A stretch of DNA of 64,000 nt from Pontibacter aquaedesilientis (GCF_014773225.1 NZ_JACXAJ010000001.1:1054001-1118000), one strand, 5' to 3'; numbered from the stretch's first letter, positions 45,896-58,033 are shown. The notes: generated from the letters alone by a model not told the origin. A program made the numbers and translations.

Positions 45896-46471
45896 ATGCC
45901 CCACATTGCCATCATTTCCTCCAGCGTCCGCACCGGGCGTAAAAGTCACCGGGTGGTGCTTTACCTCCAAAAGTACATTGAGTCGCATCAGCTGGCCTCA
46001 GTCGAAATACTGGACCTGAAGGAATACGACTTTCCGGTTTTTAACGAACGCTTTAGCCGACAGCACGAGCCAACCGACAAAATGAAGGATTTCAGAGACA
46101 GAATCATTCAGGCTGATGGTGTTATCATTGTGACACCGGAATACAACGGCGGCTACCCGGCCAGCTTGAAGAATGTAGTGGACTTTTTGTACGAGGAGTG
46201 GCATCGCAAACCCGTTGCCATTTCTACAGTGTCCGGGGGTGCCTTTGGCGGTTCACAGGTAATTACCTCGCTTCAGTTCTCGCTTTGGAAAATTCGCGCC
46301 TGGACAGTGCCCGCCATGTTTCCGTTACCGAAGGTGCAGGACAACTACGACGAAGAAGGCGATCCTGCTGACAAAGAGGCGACCGACAAACGGGCCGATC
46401 ACTTTATACAGGAACTGCTGTGGTGTATGGAGGCAAAGGCTAAAATGGATGAATCAGCTGACAAATCCTGA
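45896..46471 (+). CDS. NADPH-dependent FMN reductase
   Basis: 191 residues. Flavodoxin-like fold with the FMN phosphate loop IISSSVRTGRKSHRV near the N-terminus, the motif VTPEYNGGYPASLKNVVDFL and GGAFGGSQ. Reduces FMN or quinones in the cytoplasm. 55 bp after the VOC gene, likely co-transcribed. Confidence 0.92.
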   Translation: MPHIAIISSSVRTGRKSHRVVLYLQKYIESHQLASVEILDLKEYDFPVFNERFSRQHEPTDKMKDFRDRIIQADGVIIVTPEYNGGYPASLKNVVDFLYEEWHRKPVAISTVSGGAFGGSQVITSLQFSLWKIRAWTVPAMFPLPKVQDNYDEEGDPADKEATDKRADHFIQELLWCMEAKAKMDESADKS

Positions 46472-46474
46472 CAC

Positions 46475-46521
46475 AAGCTATACCTTTACTTGAGGTCACA
46501 CAGGTATGGATATAGCTTTTT
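46475..46521 (+). terminator. Candidate terminator after the FMN reductase gene
   Basis: Arms AAGCTATA / TATAGCTT (46475-46482, 46511-46518) with an inner ACCT/AGGT pairing, followed by TTTACC. Imperfect inner stem, so moderate support. Confidence 0.5.
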
Positions 46522-46524
46522 ACC

Positions 46525-46956
46525 CTAGAGTTCTGCAAAATCGGCGCTGCGTGGCAGTTCCATAAAATGCTGTGCCAGCTCTTCGGGCAGCGTGGCCAGT
46601 TTTCGTTTCAGGGTGTCGATCCAGGCACCCTCTACTTTGATGACTGCGGCTTTCACGCCATTAGCCTTGTAAAGTTCGTGTTGCAATGCCCACCGGGAAC
46701 CATCCTTCCGGCTGGCGGTCAGCATTGTTTTAATGGTGATCTCCTCATTTATACCTACCTCCCGCAGGTACATGGTTTCCTCTCTGAATAAGATCGGGCC
46801 AATGTGTAGCCGCTGAAACGTCTTCAGATCCAACCCAAGTTCTTCCAGGGCTTCAATTCGGGCCTGCGCCGCGAAGTCGGCATAGGCAGAGTGGCGCATG
46901 TGCATGTTCGCATCCAGGTGCGACCACATCACTTTGCCGGTATAGGTATGGGACAT
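46525..46956 (-). CDS. Acyl-CoA thioesterase (hotdog fold, 4HBT-like)
   Basis: 143 residues. Hotdog-fold opening with WSHLDANMHMRHSAYADFAA, the Asp/Asn-containing catalytic loop of 4-hydroxybenzoyl-CoA thioesterase relatives, then LHIGPILFREETMYLREVGI. Cytoplasmic. Stands alone on the minus strand. Confidence 0.85.
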   Translation of the reverse strand: MSHTYTGKVMWSHLDANMHMRHSAYADFAAQARIEALEELGLDLKTFQRLHIGPILFREETMYLREVGINEEITIKTMLTASRKDGSRWALQHELYKANGVKAAVIKVEGAWIDTLKRKLATLPEELAQHFMELPRSADFAEL

Positions 46957-47129
46957 TTAAAGTTCTAGATGATTGGGTGTTATAACGTCTGGCAAACTGC
47001 AAAGTTAATTCACCCAGGTATAACACAGGCTGTTTTTAAGTAAAAACTGGGTTAATTGGCTGGCATATAGGAAAATAATTATACTATAATATTATATTTA
47101 CCCTTCCATTATTCCGTCAATTTCAGCCT

Positions 47130-50100
47130 ATGAGAACAATTTTACTTATTTGCTTTATTTTCTTTCTCTTCTCAAAAGTAGTTGCGCAAGAACACTCCTA
47201 TGCCCTTAGTAATATTATGGGACAAACGCTTAGCAATCCACATGATTTCAGCGTGGCAGATAATGGGGATATTTATGTGGTTGACAAATTCAGTATCAAA
47301 ATTTATTTTAAAGATATAGCCAATCTTTCGGAACTGCATGTTCGCGAAATTTTCATAGACCATGAATTTGCTGGTCATTCAATTGCGCTAGATAACGAAG
47401 GTCACTTTTACCTTGTGAGAGATGATCATAAAGTCTATAAATATACCCTCCAAGGTGAGTTAGTATTGTCTTTCGGTGGGAAAGGTCAACAGCCAGGAAA
47501 CTTTGATTCACCTCGAGATATTGCCCTAGACTCACAAGGAAACGTTTACGTTGCTGATACATACAATTACCGGATACAGAAGTTCAATAAAGATGGCAAA
47601 TTTCTACAGATAATAGGAGGATCAGGAGACGGGCACGGCACTCTTAATTTGCCCACTCAAATTAAAATCGATTCCGATAACAAGATCAATATAATTGAAA
47701 AGCATCGCTTTCAGCGATTGTTGCCTAATGGCACTACCGATCTATCTATTGATCTAAATGACTTAAATGATGTAGCAATCGATCCTGAGGGCAACATTTT
47801 TATTTCGTTTGGGCCATTGTATACAAACAAGTATGCAAGTGATGGTCAACTACTTGAGACTTTGTTTAGCAGAGGAGTATGGGACATCAATACTTCAAAG
47901 ATTCGCCTAAACATTGATCAAGAAGGATACTTTTACCTCTTGGAAATAGATAGTAGCACCCGAAATAATAGATTACAGAAATTTGATTCATCATTTTTCT
48001 GGCTCCTCTCATACGGAAAGCATTATGCAGACAATGCGACTTATCTAGACTTAAACAAATCCAGGGTTACATTCGACGCCAGTGGTAACTTTTATACTGC
48101 AAATCAAACAACGACGCAAAATGATACTACATTACACTGGGTGCAGTTATTTAACTATCATGGGATTTGGAGAGAAAGCTTCGAAGTCCCGAGCGATCTA
48201 AAGAATTCAACAATCATTGAAGACATCACGATTGATAACCAAGGTTTTGTTCATGTCTTGGCTAATCTTGAACGTGGGATTGTTCACAAGTATTCCTCTA
48301 TCGGCAAGTATATCTCAAGTATAACAACCTTACCATCAAATGTAGAGCACAACTTTTCTCCTAAAAGGCTATTTTTTGATCAGTCAGATCACATGTTCCT
48401 CACGGATGGCAAACGATTCTTGAAGTTTAATAAACAAGGCACCCTCATTTCAGATGTTTTACTCAATGTAGAACTAGTTGATGCATCAAATTATATTATA
48501 GATATAACGTTGGGCTATGACGGCAATTTCTATCTTATACAAGGGCACAGTGTAAAAAAATACGACCAAACAGGAAGATTGCTTTTACAATTCAATGCAC
48601 GTGACACTGACCCTTTACCTTGGGAAGCACCTTCGTCCTTAGCTGTAGATGCTATGGGCGCTATTTATGTCGCTGATAGACTTACCATAAGAAAGTATGA
48701 TAAAAGTGGTAAGATCTTAAGTACCGTGCAAGGTAGTCGTGCTTATACAGGCACAACCGTTCGGACAGAATTAAGTGTTACCCCGGATGGGGCAACTATC
48801 AGAGCCACTTTAAAAGATGACTATCATTTTTTCAATACTATTCGCTTCTATCATAGCACTTCCCTTACGCCAACTAATCGTATCACTGGAACTGTTTTCT
48901 ATGACACAAATAGTAATTGTAAAAAAGAAATTGATGAGCAAGGTTTGGAAGGAATTGTGGTGATGGTGACACCGGGTCCATATTACACTAAAACCGATCA
49001 ATCTGGCAATTATAACCTCATAATTGGGGCAGGCGATTACACTGTAAAACAACTTTTACCTGAACAAGGTTTAGGCAGGGATATCAAACAGCTTTGTCCA
49101 CCTAATGGTATTGTACCAACTGTCAAATTTGATACAAATAGCAATCAAAAAGTAGTGGCTGACTTTGGCAACCGCGTCACCCTCTCCCCTCACCTTCAGG
49201 TCAGCGTCTCTTCCACGCGCCGGCGCCGCTGTTTCGATAGCACGACAAAAGTAAGGTATAGCAATACTGGTTTCGCCACTGCCCCAAATGCCAAAGTGTA
49301 CCTGAAGCTGCCTAAAGAGGTAGAACTGCTCTCGGCTGATAAACCCTATACCCGCCTTGCTGACGGCACCTATGAATTCGCAGTTGGTGATCTGGCAGGA
49401 GGTCAATCCGGTACCATTACCGTTCAGGACATCGTTACTTGTGGCGACGAGTCGGTGCGTGGCCGAACAGTCTGCACACGCGCTTGGATTACGCCCTCCA
49501 ACAATATGCCTGTCAAGCCCACTCCCACCGTCTCCATCACCGGCCGTTGCCACCCTGAGACAGGCATGATCCGCTTTGTGCTGCGCAACACCGGCACCGC
49601 AGACATGGAGACCTCCGAGCTGTACCGCAAGTACGCCAACGGCGAGCTCGCCTCTGTAGAGCAATTCCGGCTTGCCGCCGGCGACAGCATGGTCTTTTGG
49701 GTACCCTCCATGGGCTATACCTGGCGAATAGAAGCAGGCCAGCCTGAGGGCAACGGCGACAACACCTTGGTGAGCGTGACGATCGAAGGCTGCCCTGGCA
49801 CGACGGCCAACTCTGCCCCGAGCACGGGCAAGGTGACCCTGATGCCGACCGACGATGAAGAGGCCGAGGTAGCGGAAGAGTGTCTGCCCATTATCGACTC
49901 CTACGACCCCAACGACAAACTGGTGACCCCGGTAGGGAGGACTGACCAACACTATACGCCGACAAACACGGCGCTCAAGTACAAGATCCGCTTCCAGAAC
50001 ACGGGCACCGATGTGGCCTATCGTGTGGTGGTGGTCGATACTCTTTCTGAGCACCTCGACCTCTCCACGCTGCAAGTGGGCTCGTCCTCGCATAAGGCCA

Positions 50101-51632
50101 GATTTGAAGTAAGCGGCAAAGGCCGTCCGGTCCTCACCTGGACTTTTGATAACATCATGCTGCCCTACTCCACCACAAACGAACCGGGCAGCCACGGCTA
50201 CATCCAGTTCAGCATTAAGCCCAAGGCCGACCTTCCGGAGAAGACCGCCGTGGAAAACTTTGCCGACATCTTCTTCGACTTCAACTCCCCTATCCGCACC
50301 AACATCACCATCAACCGCATTTACAATATGCCTCCGGTGATCAACGAGGTCGTGCGCTTACATTTGGAGGATGTGCTGGCAACGCCGGGTATTGAAAGCT
50401 TTGCACCAAACGCCGGCAGGTATGGCGCAGAGATCACGATCACGGGTGAGCGGTTTGCAGCTGATGCCTCCCGGAACAAGGTATACCTCGACGGTAGGCT
50501 GGTTACTGTTGTGAACGCCACCGCCACAGAGCTGAAAGTGTTGGTACCGGTGGGTGCCTCGAGCGGCAAGCTGAAGGTAGTCACCCCAGACGGAGCTGCC
50601 ACCTCCACAGCGTCATTCCAGGTATACCAGCCACCTGTCATCTCGAGTTTTAGTCCGGTGGAAGGCAAAGTGGGCCAGACTGTAACGATTACAGGTGATC
50701 ACCTGCAACCTGAGATGTTCCAGAGTATAAAACTTGGCGCTGCAGCATGCAGGATCATCAGCATGTCAGCCAGTTCCCTGACCATTGAGGTACCTGCCGG
50801 AGCTGTGACGGGCGCTTTTACCATCAGCACGAAGGGGGGCGAAACTGTGAGCACCTCCTCCTATGTGGTTTGGAACCAGCCCACCATTAGCAACCTTAGC
50901 AAGTACACTGACATCGTAGGTGCCACGATCGGCATCATCGGAGAGCACTTCGCCCCGGACAAAAGCCGGAACAAGGTATACTTCGGATTATCCCAGGCGC
51001 AGGTGCTGGAGGCAAGCCCAACCCAGCTGCTGGTCAAAGTACCTGAACAGGCCGAAACAGCGTTTCTCACACTAGAGACGCCCGGCGGCAAGGCAAGTAG
51101 CGCTACAGCGTTCCAGGTTATTCCGGGGCCCAAGTTCAGCGCTATGCAGCCTGCCAAAGGGGCGGTAGGTACCGTGGTGGAAATCAGCGGGGTTAATTTC
51201 GGCGTGATGGGCCAGCAGGACAGAATAGAATTTAACGGACAGCCGGCACTGGTGCTTGAGACATCAGCAGACAGGTATAAAGTGCGCGTACCACGAAGTG
51301 CCGCCACCGGCAAGGTGAAAATCACGGGCTATGGGGGCATGGCCATCAGTACAACCGACTTCGTGGTGGAAGAGCTTAGCCTAGACGAGGCCATCACTGT
51401 ATACCCCAACCCAACCACCGGCCGCTTCACCGTGAGCCTGCGCCACACCGATTTTGAGGTGCAGGCCATCGAGGTGTTTGACGCACTAGGCAGGCTGCAG
51501 CACAAAGCAACACTAGGCAGTCCGCGGCCTGAAGTTGTGGAAATAGCTCTGCCAAATGCAACTGCAGGCCTATACCTGCTGCAGGTCCAAACTGATCGAG
51601 GCACCGTTATCAAAAAACTGACCTTGCTCTGA
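47130..51632 (+). CDS. Giant secreted NHL-propeller / TIG / T9SS protein of mosaic composition
   Basis: 1500 residues. Signal peptide (MRTILLICFIFFLFSKVVAQ); NHL-type beta-propeller repeats to about 580 (SPRDIALDSQGNVYVADTYN is typical); an SdrD-B-like domain (about 585-650, FYDTNSNCKKEIDEQGLEG); a region with the YDPNDK ... FDFNSPIRTN conserved repeat found in Bacteroidota surface proteins; four IPT/TIG domains (about 1085-1420); and a T9SS sorting domain (VYPNPTTGRFTV). Surface adhesin or scaffold. The first ~2 kb is markedly AT-rich while the remainder is GC-rich, with a sharp change near 49165 (residue ~678), suggesting assembly from two sources. Confidence 0.88.
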   Translation: MRTILLICFIFFLFSKVVAQEHSYALSNIMGQTLSNPHDFSVADNGDIYVVDKFSIKIYFKDIANLSELHVREIFIDHEFAGHSIALDNEGHFYLVRDDHKVYKYTLQGELVLSFGGKGQQPGNFDSPRDIALDSQGNVYVADTYNYRIQKFNKDGKFLQIIGGSGDGHGTLNLPTQIKIDSDNKINIIEKHRFQRLLPNGTTDLSIDLNDLNDVAIDPEGNIFISFGPLYTNKYASDGQLLETLFSRGVWDINTSKIRLNIDQEGYFYLLEIDSSTRNNRLQKFDSSFFWLLSYGKHYADNATYLDLNKSRVTFDASGNFYTANQTTTQNDTTLHWVQLFNYHGIWRESFEVPSDLKNSTIIEDITIDNQGFVHVLANLERGIVHKYSSIGKYISSITTLPSNVEHNFSPKRLFFDQSDHMFLTDGKRFLKFNKQGTLISDVLLNVELVDASNYIIDITLGYDGNFYLIQGHSVKKYDQTGRLLLQFNARDTDPLPWEAPSSLAVDAMGAIYVADRLTIRKYDKSGKILSTVQGSRAYTGTTVRTELSVTPDGATIRATLKDDYHFFNTIRFYHSTSLTPTNRITGTVFYDTNSNCKKEIDEQGLEGIVVMVTPGPYYTKTDQSGNYNLIIGAGDYTVKQLLPEQGLGRDIKQLCPPNGIVPTVKFDTNSNQKVVADFGNRVTLSPHLQVSVSSTRRRRCFDSTTKVRYSNTGFATAPNAKVYLKLPKEVELLSADKPYTRLADGTYEFAVGDLAGGQSGTITVQDIVTCGDESVRGRTVCTRAWITPSNNMPVKPTPTVSITGRCHPETGMIRFVLRNTGTADMETSELYRKYANGELASVEQFRLAAGDSMVFWVPSMGYTWRIEAGQPEGNGDNTLVSVTIEGCPGTTANSAPSTGKVTLMPTDDEEAEVAEECLPIIDSYDPNDKLVTPVGRTDQHYTPTNTALKYKIRFQNTGTDVAYRVVVVDTLSEHLDLSTLQVGSSSHKARFEVSGKGRPVLTWTFDNIMLPYSTTNEPGSHGYIQFSIKPKADLPEKTAVENFADIFFDFNSPIRTNITINRIYNMPPVINEVVRLHLEDVLATPGIESFAPNAGRYGAEITITGERFAADASRNKVYLDGRLVTVVNATATELKVLVPVGASSGKLKVVTPDGAATSTASFQVYQPPVISSFSPVEGKVGQTVTITGDHLQPEMFQSIKLGAAACRIISMSASSLTIEVPAGAVTGAFTISTKGGETVSTSSYVVWNQPTISNLSKYTDIVGATIGIIGEHFAPDKSRNKVYFGLSQAQVLEASPTQLLVKVPEQAETAFLTLETPGGKASSATAFQVIPGPKFSAMQPAKGAVGTVVEISGVNFGVMGQQDRIEFNGQPALVLETSADRYKVRVPRSAATGKVKITGYGGMAISTTDFVVEELSLDEAITVYPNPTTGRFTVSLRHTDFEVQAIEVFDALGRLQHKATLGSPRPEVVEIALPNATAGLYLLQVQTDRGTVIKKLTLL

Positions 51633-51660
51633 TAAGTATTCAAAATAAGTGTATCACATT

Positions 51661-51699
51661 AAAGCCATTCAGGATCTTCACTGAATGGCTTTGTTTTTT
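51661..51699 (+). terminator. Rho-independent terminator after the NHL/TIG gene
   Basis: Perfect 12-bp stem AAAGCCATTCAG / CTGAATGGCTTT (51661-51672, 51681-51692), 8-nt loop, followed by GTTTTTTC. Confidence 0.93.
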
Positions 51700-51782
51700 C
51701 ACGACCGCCGCTCCCTGATCATTGGCAGCGGTTGAGTAGCCCGCTAACTTGTCGCGATACTGTTACAAATCGTGAGGCATAA

Positions 51783-51816
51783 AAAAAGCGCCGTACAAAG
51801 GTGTACAGCGCTTTTT
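51783..51816. terminator. Terminator between convergent genes
   Basis: Outer stem AAAAAGCGC / GCGCTTTTT (51783-51791, 51808-51816) with an inner GTAC / GTAC pair and a one-base mismatch. A/T tails on both sides; mainly serves the GH97 gene. Confidence 0.87.
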
Positions 51817-51838
51817 ATCTTTATCCAACTAGCTTGAT

Positions 51839-54019
<2,181 letters not shown>

Positions 54020-54232
54020 TTAGTTATGGTTTAATTAAGAAAAGACATTTTCAGCCTAAAGGAAACAGCAGGCTGCACAGTTGATTCGAATTGGCAAATT
54101 ACGTTAAATATTGCATTTTGTATGTAACTGTTGCTGATAAGCGCTCCTCTATACCTGATTTTGAGGTAATTGAGACACAATCACCGCTACCCGACTCTCG
54201 TATACCTAGCTCAGTTGCTATACCTAATCCCT

Positions 54233-54511
54233 ATGAAAATACTACACGACGAAAAGGAACTTCGATTCTACGCCATTATAGGCGAGGAGGAGGCCGAGCT
54301 CACCTATACCTTTACCGAGGAAGGTCACATGGACTTTGACCACACCTTTGTGCCAAAAAGCCACCGTGGAAAAGGAGTGGCCGATAAACTGGTGAAAACC
54401 GGTCTGGAACACGCACGCTCTATCAGTTGCCGTATCATACCTTCCTGCCCTGTCGTGGAGACATATGTGAAACGCCACAAGGAATACGAGGATATCGTCT
54501 GTTGGATCTGA
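54233..54511 (+). CDS. Small GNAT-type N-acetyltransferase
   Basis: 92 residues from ATG 54233; the longer reading from 54170 is not supported. Contains the acetyl-CoA pyrophosphate-binding loop SHRGKGVADKLVKTGLEHA and the C-terminal CPVVETYVKRHKEY, features of the small single-domain YjdJ-like GNAT group. Substrate unknown. Confidence 0.87.
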   Translation: MKILHDEKELRFYAIIGEEEAELTYTFTEEGHMDFDHTFVPKSHRGKGVADKLVKTGLEHARSISCRIIPSCPVVETYVKRHKEYEDIVCWI

Positions 54512-54518
54512 AAGCGGG

Positions 54519-54749
54519 TTAAGCCTGCTCTTGTGCAACCTGAGGCCGCAAAGCCAGCCAGAGCAGCAGGCCCACCGGCCATACCATCAACAGCACCATC
54601 AGGGCGACCAGCAGACCGGATTTTCCCCGGCGCCGGGCATCCTGATAGGCCCACACAACACTCCAGATATAAAACACCAGGGCCATCAGGCACACGATCA
54701 TCAGAATGATGCCAAATTCGGAGAAATAGGAAACGACGGTTTGGTCCAT
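54519..54749 (-). CDS. Small two-helix membrane protein, 76 residues
   Basis: ATG 54749. Two hydrophobic segments (FGIILMIVCLMALVFYIWSV and GLLVALMVLLMVWPVGLLLW) joined by YQDARRRGKSG, a pattern like the PLDc_N-type cardiolipin-synthase N-domain. Convergent with the GNAT gene, only 7 bp between stops. Confidence 0.72.
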   Translation of the reverse strand: MDQTVVSYFSEFGIILMIVCLMALVFYIWSVVWAYQDARRRGKSGLLVALMVLLMVWPVGLLLWLALRPQVAQEQA

Positions 54750-54906
54750 TTTAATCAACTTACTATCAAATATTTATAACGCACGCCGGGTGTAGTAGTT
54801 AGTCGCTTTCTATATCCACACCGGTTTTATCCCGTACATTAAGCCATTCAGATTTAGCACCGGCTGCGCCTGGCAGCTTATGAACAAACCAGCTTAAGCG
54901 AAAACA

Positions 54907-56523
54907 ATGAAAGAAGGACAGAACAAATACCTATGGTGGCAGGAAGGCATTATTTACCAGATTTACCCACGTTCATACCAGGACAGTAATGGAGACGGCG
55001 TAGGCGACCTGCAAGGCATCATCCAGCGGCTCGACCACATCCAATCGCTCGGCATCACCGCTATCTGGGTTTCGCCTATCTTCTCCTCCCCTATGGCTGA
55101 CTTCGGGTATGACATCTCTGACTACTGCGACATCCATCCGCTTTTTGGCACTATGGACGATTTTGACGAACTGCTCAGCGCCGTGCATGATCGGGGCATG
55201 AAGCTGATCCTGGACCTCGTGCCCAACCATACCTCCAACGAGCATCCCTGGTTCAAAGAATCCAGGTCGTCGCGCGACAACCCCAAACGTGACTGGTATA
55301 TATGGAAGGATGGAAAGGAGGACGGCTCGGTGCCCAACAACTGGCTCAGCGTGTTTGGTGGTAGTGCCTGGGAATGGGATGAAACCACGCAGCAATACTA
55401 TTACCATGCCTTCCTGAAAGAACAACCCGACCTGAACTGGCGCAACCCGGAGGTGCAGCAGGCCATGATGGATGTGATGCGCTTCTGGCTGGATAAAGGC
55501 GTGGATGGTTTCCGGGTAGACGTGATGTGGCATATGATTAAGGATGACCAATTCCGCGACAACCCCATCAACCCCGACTACCAGGAGCATCAGTCCACTT
55601 TCGAGAAACTGATACCCGCCTACTCCACAGATCAGCCTGAAGTGCACGACATTGTGCACATGATGCGCAAAGTGCTCGACGAATATGAGGAACGCATGAT
55701 GATCGGGGAGATATACCTGCCCATCCACAAGCTCATGACCTACTATGGCACCGACAAGAACGGGGCGCACCTTCCCTTTAATTTCCTGCTGTTATCGATT
55801 GGCTGGGATGCCCGTGAGATCTCCTCCAACATCGACCAGTATGAAGGGGCCTTGCCCGAAGGAGGTTGGCCCAACTGGGTGCTGGGCAACCACGACCAGC
55901 CGCGCATTACCGGGCGTGTGGGCCACGATCAGGCCAAAGTCGCGGCCATGTTGCTGCTCACACTGCGCGGCACCCCAACCATTTACTACGGCGATGAGAT
56001 CGGAATGCGCGATGTACCCATACCGGAAGAAGAGATTCAAGACCCTCAGGGACTCAACATGCCCGGTCTGAACCTGAGCCGAGACCCGCAACGTACCCCC
56101 ATGCAATGGGACAATAGCGAAAATGCCGGATTCAGCAACGCCAAGCCCTGGCTGCGGCTCCCTGAAAATTACCGACGTGTAAATGTAGAGGCACAGCAGG
56201 ATGACCCTTATTCCATGCTGGCGCTCCACAAAAAGCTGATCAAACTGCGGCAACAGGAACCGGCGCTGCATGTCGGCGACTACCGTCCGGTGTTGTCGTC
56301 GGGAGCTGTGCTGGCCTACATGCGCTATACCTCCGACCAGCGCTTTTTGATACTCCTCAACCTGAGTCACAAAGCCTGTCACTTCTCTCCGGAACATTTG
56401 CCCTTCGAAGGCACCATCGAGGTAGACACTTTGCCTGAGCGGGAAGGCGTTACCGTACACGACCAGGTCAGCCTGAGCGGCGATGAAGGGATGATCATCC
56501 GGTTAACGGGCCGTATGGATTAA
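54907..56523 (+). CDS. GH13 alpha-glucosidase (oligo-1,6-glucosidase-like)
   Basis: 538 residues, cytoplasmic (no signal peptide). Region I VPNHTSNEHPWF, region II GFRVDVMWHM with nucleophile Asp205, region III MIGEIYLP with acid/base Glu268, region IV LGNHDQPRI with Asp330. The DSNGDGVGD loop at 26-34 is the calcium-binding motif. Hydrolyses short alpha-glucosides after their uptake. Pairs logically with the periplasmic GH97 enzyme, but is transcribed in the opposite direction. Confidence 0.94.
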   Translation: MKEGQNKYLWWQEGIIYQIYPRSYQDSNGDGVGDLQGIIQRLDHIQSLGITAIWVSPIFSSPMADFGYDISDYCDIHPLFGTMDDFDELLSAVHDRGMKLILDLVPNHTSNEHPWFKESRSSRDNPKRDWYIWKDGKEDGSVPNNWLSVFGGSAWEWDETTQQYYYHAFLKEQPDLNWRNPEVQQAMMDVMRFWLDKGVDGFRVDVMWHMIKDDQFRDNPINPDYQEHQSTFEKLIPAYSTDQPEVHDIVHMMRKVLDEYEERMMIGEIYLPIHKLMTYYGTDKNGAHLPFNFLLLSIGWDAREISSNIDQYEGALPEGGWPNWVLGNHDQPRITGRVGHDQAKVAAMLLLTLRGTPTIYYGDEIGMRDVPIPEEEIQDPQGLNMPGLNLSRDPQRTPMQWDNSENAGFSNAKPWLRLPENYRRVNVEAQQDDPYSMLALHKKLIKLRQQEPALHVGDYRPVLSSGAVLAYMRYTSDQRFLILLNLSHKACHFSPEHLPFEGTIEVDTLPEREGVTVHDQVSLSGDEGMIIRLTGRMD

Positions 56524-56535
56524 GAAAGTTACATC

Positions 56536-56580
56536 AACCCGCTGCCCCTCCCGAATTAAGTTCAGGAGGGGCAGCGGGTT
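56536..56580 (+). terminator. Strong hairpin after the GH13 gene
   Basis: Perfect 16-bp GC-rich stem AACCCGCTGCCCCTCC / GGAGGGGCAGCGGGTT (56536-56551, 56565-56580) with a 13-nt loop. The U-run is weak (CAAATTT), but the stem is very stable. Also lies downstream of the convergent DUF892 gene. Confidence 0.8.
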
Positions 56581-56604
56581 CAAATTTGCCCTTTATAGTA
56601 GGTA

Positions 56605-57126
56605 TTAACCTTGCATCTGCTCCACATCGGGTTGCATGGCTTTCAGGTTAACTGAATTTTTGGCGATCTCATTGAGCTTGATATCAGCCATTTTTTCCTC
56701 GTCCAATGTTTGCCGGAGCAGGTTCGCCACTTCCAGGTGGCCAAGGCGCTCGGCATAGTGGGCAGCTGTGCCATAGGCTGAGATTTCGTAATGTTCAATT
56801 TTCTGGGAAGCAGCAATCAGTCCAGCGTCAATGGCCTCCTGCGTCGCGTCGACGGCCAACAACTCCTGCGTGAGCTTTAGCATACCTTTGATCGGCGACA
56901 TGCTCCTATCCTCCTTCACCTCATTGGGCAACAGTTGGCATACCTGGTCCAGTCTGAGCCGCTGCACCTTGGTCTGCTCGAGGTGATTTTCCAATGCCAT
57001 TTTGAGTATCTGGTCACCCGCCATCTCCACCATGTTAGGCATTGCCTCTATCAGTTCATCCTCCACTTTGCAGAGCTCGTTGATCTCATGCTTCAGCAGG
57101 TCTTCCAAACTTCTTAATTCTGCCAT
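56605..57126 (-). CDS. DUF892 ferritin-like protein (YciE/YciF family)
   Basis: 173 residues, all helical. Opens SLEDLLKHEINELCKVEDEL and has ENHLEQTKVQRLRLDQVCQL, HYEISAYGTAAHYAERLG and LDEEKMADIKLNEIA, whose Glu/His pairs are the di-iron ligands of the family. Members are induced under osmotic and general stress. Stands alone. Confidence 0.92.
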   Translation of the reverse strand: MAELRSLEDLLKHEINELCKVEDELIEAMPNMVEMAGDQILKMALENHLEQTKVQRLRLDQVCQLLPNEVKEDRSMSPIKGMLKLTQELLAVDATQEAIDAGLIAASQKIEHYEISAYGTAAHYAERLGHLEVANLLRQTLDEEKMADIKLNEIAKNSVNLKAMQPDVEQMQG

Positions 57127-57551
57127 TTTTTAAACGCTTAAATTGTTGTCTATACCTCACCGATGGCCAATGCAGCCACAGCATCACATTATATAAACGA
57201 CTGAATAACAGCACCGTTAGTCCAATCTTCATAAATATTTCAGGGATCTTATCCAGTTAAAAAGGGTCTCCAGCCAAGTTGCCAGACAACCGGTCCAAGC
57301 TATACCTGTCACCTTAGTCTTTTCGACATAGCAAGGCTTTTAACCCCTTGGTTCCAGTTCATTTTGCGGTGGGTTCCGGCGTATACCCGATATTACGTTT
57401 TGCACGTTGGTTTCTAAGGCCAATTTATTTCGATGGAAGGCCATGCAAATGGGAGCTATTCCCCCACAGTGCTTTTTTCACGTATTGGTTTCTCAGGTAT
57501 CAGGCAAGCTTATACCTTTGGCTTTGCACTAAATTTTATACCTTAAATGGA
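57127..57551. other. Intergenic region, about 425 bp
   Basis: Divergent spacer between DUF892 and the DinB-like gene. Contains a TAnnTTTG promoter at 57513 near the right end. The frame is open from 57348 into the DinB gene, but that stretch reads like non-coding sequence. No RNA or repeat recognised. Confidence 0.5.
57513..57520 (+). promoter_or_regulatory. -7 promoter element of the DinB-like gene
   Basis: TACCTTTG, a full TAnnTTTG match, 31 nt before the ATG at 57552. It supports starting the gene at 57552 rather than 57348. Confidence 0.55.
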
Positions 57552-57998
57552 ATGCCTATGACTAAAGAACTTACCTCGCTATTTGAACGGGATTTAAACA
57601 AACTTACCGAGGAGATCCGTGCGTTTCAGCACGAAGAAAATCTTTGGAAAACAACCGGCCAGATCAGTAACTCCGCGGGTAACCTGTGCCTGCACCTGGT
57701 CGGTAACCTGAACACCTACATCGGCGCCATCCTCGGAAATACAGGATACAGACGAGACCGGGAAGCAGAATTCAGCCAGAAAGGTATTCCCGTAACAGAA
57801 CTTCTGAAACGCATCAGGGAAGTGCAGGCAGTAGTTTCCCATACCTTGCAGCAGCTGCCAGAAGAGGGGTTGCAGGAACTTTATCCGCAGCCGATCCTTG
57901 GCCACGACATGAGCACCGGCTTCTTCCTGATGCACCTGCATGGCCACCTCAACTACCATCTGGGCCAAATTAACTACCTGCGCCGGGTACTGGAATAA
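57552..57998 (+). CDS. DinB-superfamily (DUF1572-like) protein
   Basis: 148 residues from ATG 57552 (ATG 57558 also possible). Four-helix bundle with metal-ligand histidines: LCLHLVGNLNTYIGA and MHLHGHLNYHLGQINYLRR. Members are metal-dependent transferases or thiol-linked stress proteins (bacillithiol transferase relatives). Confidence 0.87.
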   Translation: MPMTKELTSLFERDLNKLTEEIRAFQHEENLWKTTGQISNSAGNLCLHLVGNLNTYIGAILGNTGYRRDREAEFSQKGIPVTELLKRIREVQAVVSHTLQQLPEEGLQELYPQPILGHDMSTGFFLMHLHGHLNYHLGQINYLRRVLE

Positions 57999-58033
57999 AT
58001 TATGGGGAAAGAATAGACTGCATAGCAAAAAAT

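Noticed and set aside
49071..50195. 374-residue minus-strand open frame
   Set aside because: Fully inside the NHL/TIG gene on the opposite strand, with no recognisable domain; it reflects the GC-rich codon pattern there.
57348..57551. Upstream extension of the DinB-like gene
   Set aside because: Non-typical sequence; a TAnnTTTG promoter at 57513 lies inside it and the family starts at about 57552.
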